Below, one piece after another: positions 60,760 through 64,000 of a DNA stretch of 64,000 nucleotides. The stretch covers positions 496,001 through 560,000 of the forward strand of contig NZ_LBHV01000003.1 in assembly GCF_001005825.1 (NCBI RefSeq), in the 5' to 3' direction. Source of the DNA: Rhizobium sp. LC145. Lineage in GTDB: Bacteria > Pseudomonadota > Alphaproteobacteria > Rhizobiales > Rhizobiaceae. The notes beneath the pieces are model-generated. The model was not told the origin of the DNA, did not search any database, and saw nothing but the letters and a program-made list of their open reading frames with translations. The position numbers and the translations under genes were made by a program. How positions within the stretch are numbered: the first letter of the stretch is position 1; every line of letters starts with the position of its first letter.

Positions 60760-60787
60760 TGGACAAGGGCGAGCAAGATGCTATAAC
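60760..60787 (+). promoter_or_regulatory. Promoter of tRNA-Phe
   Basis: TGGACA (60760-60765) and TATAAC (60782-60787) are spaced by 16 bases and stand 64 bases before the tRNA. The match to sigma-70 consensus is good, and the region between yacG and the tRNA has no gene. Confidence 0.6.
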
Positions 60788-60850
60788 CCCGCTCGCTTCC
60801 GGGGGAGACTACCCCCGCCGGCCTTGCCGGAAGGCTTTTCAAGCCTCGAT

Positions 60851-60926
60851 GCCCGGATAGCTCAGTTGGTAGAGCAGCGGATTGAAAATCCGCGTGTCGG
60901 TGGTTCAAATCCGCCTCCGGGCACCA
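60851..60926 (+). tRNA. tRNA-Phe (GAA anticodon)
   Basis: A 76-base cloverleaf with encoded CCA. Acceptor GCCCGGA pairs with TCCGGGC; D arm AGCTCAGTTGGTAGAGC; anticodon stem-loop CGGATTGAAAATCCG, anticodon GAA; T arm GGTGGTTCAAATCCGCC. It directly precedes an AT-richer pair of membrane genes. Confidence 0.97.
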
Positions 60927-61069
60927 TTTTTCCAGTCAAATGCTAGGAAGATTTCCAACCCAGCAATGGGTTTTTTCGCATTGCGCTGTGGCGCGCTTTG
61001 CTCCCCTTGATTTTCCTCGGTTTCTCGCCACACTCGGCAACCCTAAGTAACATGCGGAGCGGGAGCAGT

Positions 61070-61435
61070 ATGGCAGATTATCGCGAAATCTCACAGGAGT
61101 ACGCCCAGCAGGGCATTAAAGGAGCCTTTCTGCTCAATGGCGGCGCAGCGGTGGCGCTTCTGAGCCAGGCTGCCGACCTAAAAGCTAACGGTCTCGCATC
61201 ATCCGTCTCTGGCGGTCTGCAAATATGGGCGCTCGGGACTGCACTCGCAGCCGCAACTTGGGTTCTCGCATTCCTTTCGACGCGGTACGTGGATAAGAGC
61301 GAACGCGAAGCCGATAAGAAAGGCGGACACTTAAGGATTTCGGATGGGCTCATGCTTGCCGGCATAATCACAGTCGGCCTTTCGATCTTATTCTTTTTGC
61401 TCGGGTGCATAGTTTTGGCGAGTGCATTCGCATGA
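61070..61435 (+). CDS. Hypothetical membrane protein 1 of coupled pair (121 aa)
   Basis: A 121-residue protein with a short polar N-terminus (ADYREISQEYAQQGIKG) and about three hydrophobic segments: FLLNGGAAVALLSQA, IWALGTALAAATWVLAFLS and LAGIITVGLSILFFLLGCIV. A polar loop with KSEREADKKGG lies between the last two. GGGAG is a few bases before ATG 61070. Its stop overlaps the next start (ATGA at 61432-61435). Codon use is AT-richer than neighbours. No family recognised; tRNA-adjacent location hints at acquisition. Confidence 0.65.
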   Translation: MADYREISQEYAQQGIKGAFLLNGGAAVALLSQAADLKANGLASSVSGGLQIWALGTALAAATWVLAFLSTRYVDKSEREADKKGGHLRISDGLMLAGIITVGLSILFFLLGCIVLASAFA

Positions 61436-61980
61436 CTGAGCATCGCAAATTAACATCGACCGATTCAGAAGATCCCGATAACTCCGTCTTTGTCGCAAAA
61501 TGGACTGATCCCGACCGTCGCGAGCGGTGGCAGTATTATACTCGTGAGAAATACGAGTTTTTCAAATCGGCTCGTGAGATGATGTTCAAAGCTAACATCG
61601 ATTATGGGAAGTGGCTTCTTGCATCAGGGTTGGCCGTGCATGGCGGCGCGATCTACGCGATAAACCTACTCAAGGACCCTACTCGGCCCGACTTGCTGAT
61701 TGCGTTGCTTCAGGCCGCGAAATGGAATGTCGCCGGCATTGTCTTCGTTCTGACAGCGGGTTTTGCCGCATGGATCAATTTTCAAGCCGCCGCGAATATA
61801 TACCACGATTGGGCGGACCCGCGAATGGTTCACCGCACAGACTACTTCCCTAGCCGCGACTCACAGAAGCGCGATGTTGTGGGTGCTACCCGAGTCTTTG
61901 CTATGGGGATGGGTTTCCTGTCGCTTTGGGCTTTGGTGGCTAGCGCCGCGAATGTCTTCTCTGCTCTCGGGCCGAAGTAA
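61432..61980 (+). CDS. Hypothetical membrane protein 2 of coupled pair (182 aa)
   Basis: A 182-residue protein. A ~50-residue charged N-terminus (VAKWTDPDRRERWQYYTREK) leads into three helices: WLLASGLAVHGGAIYAINLL, VAGIVFVLTAGFAAWINF and MGFLSLWALVASAANVF. The arrangement of a helical lead followed by LLxxGxAxxGGA parallels the upstream protein, so they may be distant paralogues or subunits of one complex. Overlap with the preceding stop implies coupled translation. Function unknown. Confidence 0.68.
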   Translation: MTEHRKLTSTDSEDPDNSVFVAKWTDPDRRERWQYYTREKYEFFKSAREMMFKANIDYGKWLLASGLAVHGGAIYAINLLKDPTRPDLLIALLQAAKWNVAGIVFVLTAGFAAWINFQAAANIYHDWADPRMVHRTDYFPSRDSQKRDVVGATRVFAMGMGFLSLWALVASAANVFSALGPK

Positions 61981-62155
61981 ATGAGATGACGAAATTGTCC
62001 GAAAGGAAGACAATTAAAACCAGGCAGATATGCTTGCTGATCGCGGCCCGCAACCTGCGCCGCTAGAGGCGCAGTCCGAAGTGGATCGATCTTCTCGCCG
62101 ATCATCTCTGGTTAAGTGCGGGGGCGCTTCGTGGTCGCGCGATCCGGCCGCAAAG

Positions 62156-62308
62156 CTACCCATCCCCCTTACCCTGCCACGCGAGCCGCATGGCGATCGC
62201 GAGCGCAAGGCCGATGCCTATTCCCATGCCGATATTGTCCATCGCCGCGCCGATCGCGACCCCGAGCACGATGCCGAGGAGGACGGGAATGCCGTTCTTC
62301 TTCTCCAT
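62156..62308 (-). CDS. Small glycine-rich membrane protein (50 aa)
   Basis: A 50-residue ORF from ATG 62308: MEKKNG, then IPVLLGIVLGVAIGAAMDN and IGMGIGIGLALAIAMRL, ending WQGKGDG. The small-xxx-small glycine pattern suggests two helices that pack tightly or form oligomers. No good Shine-Dalgarno site is seen and a wider frame continues upstream, so coding is probable but not certain. Confidence 0.5.
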   Translation of the reverse strand: MEKKNGIPVLLGIVLGVAIGAAMDNIGMGIGIGLALAIAMRLAWQGKGDG

Positions 62309-62398
62309 GGGGCAATCATAGCGGCGGAATGCGTCGGGCCCATGGCCTGCTCGGTAGGCTCTACAGAACTTGCCGGCTCTCTGGTCTTCCCGTAAGTC

Positions 62399-62998
62399 AT
62401 GGCCATGAGCGACAAGGCTAAAGCATCGCGGCAGGGCGGGTTCTTCGAGCGGAGCGCCGTCGAGGTGGCGCGCGACCTGATTGGGGCCGAACTCGAATTC
62501 GATGGCGCCGGCGGCATTATCGTCGAGACCGAGGCCTATGAGCCGGACGATCCGGCTTCCCACAGTTTTCGCGGGCCGACGCCCCGCAACCGCACCATGT
62601 TCGGGCCGGCGGGCCATGTCTATGTCTATCGCTCCTACGGCATCCACTGGTGCGTGAACCTCGTCTGCCGTCCGGGCAGCGCGGTCCTCATCCGCGCCCT
62701 GGAGCCGGTCTGGGGGATTGCCGCGATGGAAGCGCGCCGGGGCCGTTCCGATCCGCTTCTGCTCTCAGCCGGTCCGGGGCGGGTCTGCCAGGCGCTCGGC
62801 ATCACCGGGGGGCACGATGGGCTTTCCCTCTTTAAGCCGCCGTTCCGCTTCAGGCCGGCGGAAGAAGCGCCGCTGGTCGTCACCGGCAGGCGGATCGGCA
62901 TCAGCCAGGCGGTCGATCTGCCCTGGCGCTTCGGCCTTGCCGGTTCCGTGCATGTGAGCAAGCGGTTCGCCTTAGAGGCGAAACGGAAGAAGGCCTGA
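62399..62998 (+). CDS. DNA-3-methyladenine glycosylase (AAG/Mpg type)
   Basis: A 199-residue alkyladenine glycosylase of the mammalian-AAG fold. Motifs: [36 protein letters not shown] (catalytic Glu), [16 protein letters not shown] (intercalating and base-pocket residues) and [13 protein letters not shown]. It starts base excision repair of alkylated purines. Start could be 62399 or 62405; neither has a strong ribosome site. Confidence 0.95.
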   Translation: MAMSDKAKASRQGGFFERSAVEVARDLIGAELEFDGAGGIIVETEAYEPDDPASHSFRGPTPRNRTMFGPAGHVYVYRSYGIHWCVNLVCRPGSAVLIRALEPVWGIAAMEARRGRSDPLLLSAGPGRVCQALGITGGHDGLSLFKPPFRFRPAEEAPLVVTGRRIGISQAVDLPWRFGLAGSVHVSKRFALEAKRKKA

Positions 62999-63328
62999 CG
63001 CCTCGGTGCTCCCGTCCGTGCGATTACGGAGCAAAAGCCGCTGCCGGCGGACGCTCCATTAACCTTCGAGCAAGGAATTAACCATACAAATTGGGGACCA
63101 CGGCGAAATGGGGCGACTGCCGTCTCCCTCAGGCATGAAGCCGCACTGCCGTACCGGTTTCGATCCGGTATCCGCTCATGACAATCCAGCAAAAGACTGC
63201 GGTCGTCGCGCCGCCGACGCGAGGCGTCGGACCGCGCGGGGCACCCCGCATTCCTCGTGCCTGGCTGGCAGGGGCTCTTTCTCGCCGATCCTCCAGGGGA
63301 GGTAGGCCCATGATTTTGGGGATGGATT
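62999..63328. other. Upstream region of globin-coupled sensor
   Basis: No gene is evident in these 330 bases. TTAACC occurs at 63059-63064 and again at 63078-63083 as a direct repeat. A GC-rich stem (GCGGT 63199-63203 with ACCGC 63231-63235, enclosing CCGACGC/GCGTCGG at 63214-63230) could be a hairpin in the 5' leader or a terminator for the glycosylase gene, although there is no T-run. Confidence 0.4.
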
Positions 63329-64000
63329 TTGGGGCAGGAAACGCCATTGGATCAGGCGCGGCGGGCGCAGGCGGGCAGCCTGGGCGAGCGGCTGGCTTTT
63401 GCCGGCCTCGACGGCGAGTTCTGCGATCTCCTGCGGCGCTTCCGCCCGATGCTGGAACCGCATCTGAAGGCCGGGCTTCGCGACCTTTTCCAGCGTTACC
63501 AGTCTTCCCCGGAAGCGGCCCGCAATTTCCAGAGCGAGAACCAGGTCGACCGGCTCCACGATCTCCAGGCCTCCCATTGGAGCGTGCTGACCGACGCGCG
63601 CTTCGACGCGCTCTATGCCGAGCGCGTGAAGATGCTTTCCGATACGGAAAGCCGCATGGGGCTCGATCCGCGCTGGCATGTGGCGGGTCATGCCGTGGTG
63701 CTCGAACATCTGATTTCCGGCGCGCTTTCCGAGATCGGCGGAAAGGCGATGCTGCCGGCGGCGCGCCGCCGAGAGCGCGAGATCATGGAACTGGTCAGCG
63801 CCGTCATTCGCCTGGTGATGGTGGATGTCGAGATCGCCGTTTCGCTGCGTTTCAACGAACAGCGCCAGAAGCATCAGCGCGCGCTTGCCGAGCAGCGCGA
63901 GGCCGACCAGGTGGAAGTGGTGCAGCTCTTCTCGGGCGTGGCCGCCTCGCTTGCCGAGCGGGACCTTACGGTAACCGCTCCGATGGATGTCCCGGAAGCC
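63329..64000 (+). CDS. Globin-coupled chemoreceptor-like sensor (3' end beyond window)
   Basis: The open frame begins at a TTG (63329, with GGGGA upstream; TTG 63347 with CAGGAA is the alternative) and runs off the window. It encodes a protoglobin domain: FDALYAERVKMLSDTESRMG, LDPRWHVAGHAVVLEHLI with the likely proximal His, and a long exit helix (LRFNEQRQKHQRALAEQREA) feeding a coiled segment. This is the layout of haem-based methyl-accepting proteins (HemAT/IcpA-like) that sense oxygen. The output domain is not in view, so a diguanylate cyclase or kinase is not excluded. Confidence 0.8.
   Translation, partial: MGQETPLDQARRAQAGSLGERLAFAGLDGEFCDLLRRFRPMLEPHLKAGLRDLFQRYQSSPEAARNFQSENQVDRLHDLQASHWSVLTDARFDALYAERVKMLSDTESRMGLDPRWHVAGHAVVLEHLISGALSEIGGKAMLPAARRREREIMELVSAVIRLVMVDVEIAVSLRFNEQRQKHQRALAEQREADQVEVVQLFSGVAASLAERDLTVTAPMDVPEA

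Noticed and set aside
1..64000. CRISPR array, prophage, intact insertion sequence or rRNA operon
   Set aside because: No regularly spaced direct repeats, cas genes, phage structural genes, transposase or rRNA signatures were seen in either strand.

Overview
The window is bacterial DNA, GC-rich (about 60-65% by eye) and densely coded. The gene content points to an alphaproteobacterium of the Rhizobiales, most likely Rhizobiaceae. The clearest pointers are a PodJ-like polarity protein next to a fadE/fadA/fadB operon, a hisD-UPF0262-phosphatase-infA-maf-yacG string, a TIGR02186/TauE pair, an OpgC-type glucan modification protein and intergenic palindromic repeats typical of rhizobia. Identity is inferred from gene families and order only; no search was possible.

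Layout. 1-3.7 kb: a LysR regulator (cut by the window edge) divergent from a short-chain dehydrogenase with a Tat-like leader, a YitT membrane protein, and an Rrf2 regulator with an AhpD-like protein behind a clear palindromic operator. 3.7-7.2 kb: an Lhr-type helicase and the PdeM phosphoesterase of the 'ligase-associated' DNA damage set. 7.2-10.7 kb: a universal stress protein, a RibD-like reductase divergent from an HxlR regulator, and a TIGR02186/TauE-SafE pair. 10.9-20.9 kb: podJ-like gene, divergent from a three-gene fatty acid beta-oxidation operon whose promoter carries a perfect palindrome. 20.9-22.9 kb: an AT-richer accessory patch with a coupled microprotein/small-protein pair, a GIY-YIG gene bracketed by inverted repeats, and a gene-free stretch that looks like a structured RNA.

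22.9-43.7 kb: a PLP sulfur-amino-acid enzyme followed by two large sugar-acid loci. The first (plus strand) is a GntR regulator, a TRAP transporter, a polyol-type dehydrogenase, UxuA and UxuB. These fit oxidation of L-gulonate (or a related aldonate) to D-fructuronate, then D-mannonate, then 2-keto-3-deoxygluconate. The second (mostly minus strand) is a sugar ABC transporter with the enzymes of non-phosphorylating L-fucose oxidation: aldo/keto reductase, lactonase, mutarotase, fuconate dehydratase and a ketodeoxyfuconate dehydrogenase. It also has a zinc dehydrogenase and, divergently, a GntR regulator and a UxaA-type dehydratase. The two GntR genes carry similar upstream operators.

43.9-53.7 kb: OpgC-like protein, a transporter-fused hybrid histidine kinase, mscL, an aminotransferase whose stop codon abuts a TA-flanked miniature element, galE, and a TetR/SDR divergent pair. 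53.7-60.9 kb: tRNA-Thr, murA, a short-chain dehydrogenase, and the housekeeping run DUF2948-hisD-UPF0262-phosphatase-infA-maf-yacG-tRNA-Phe. 61.0-64.0 kb: two coupled membrane proteins of unknown function beside tRNA-Phe, a tiny glycine-rich membrane ORF, a 3-methyladenine DNA glycosylase, and the start of a globin-coupled sensor that runs off the window. No CRISPR array, rRNA operon, intact transposase or prophage was seen.
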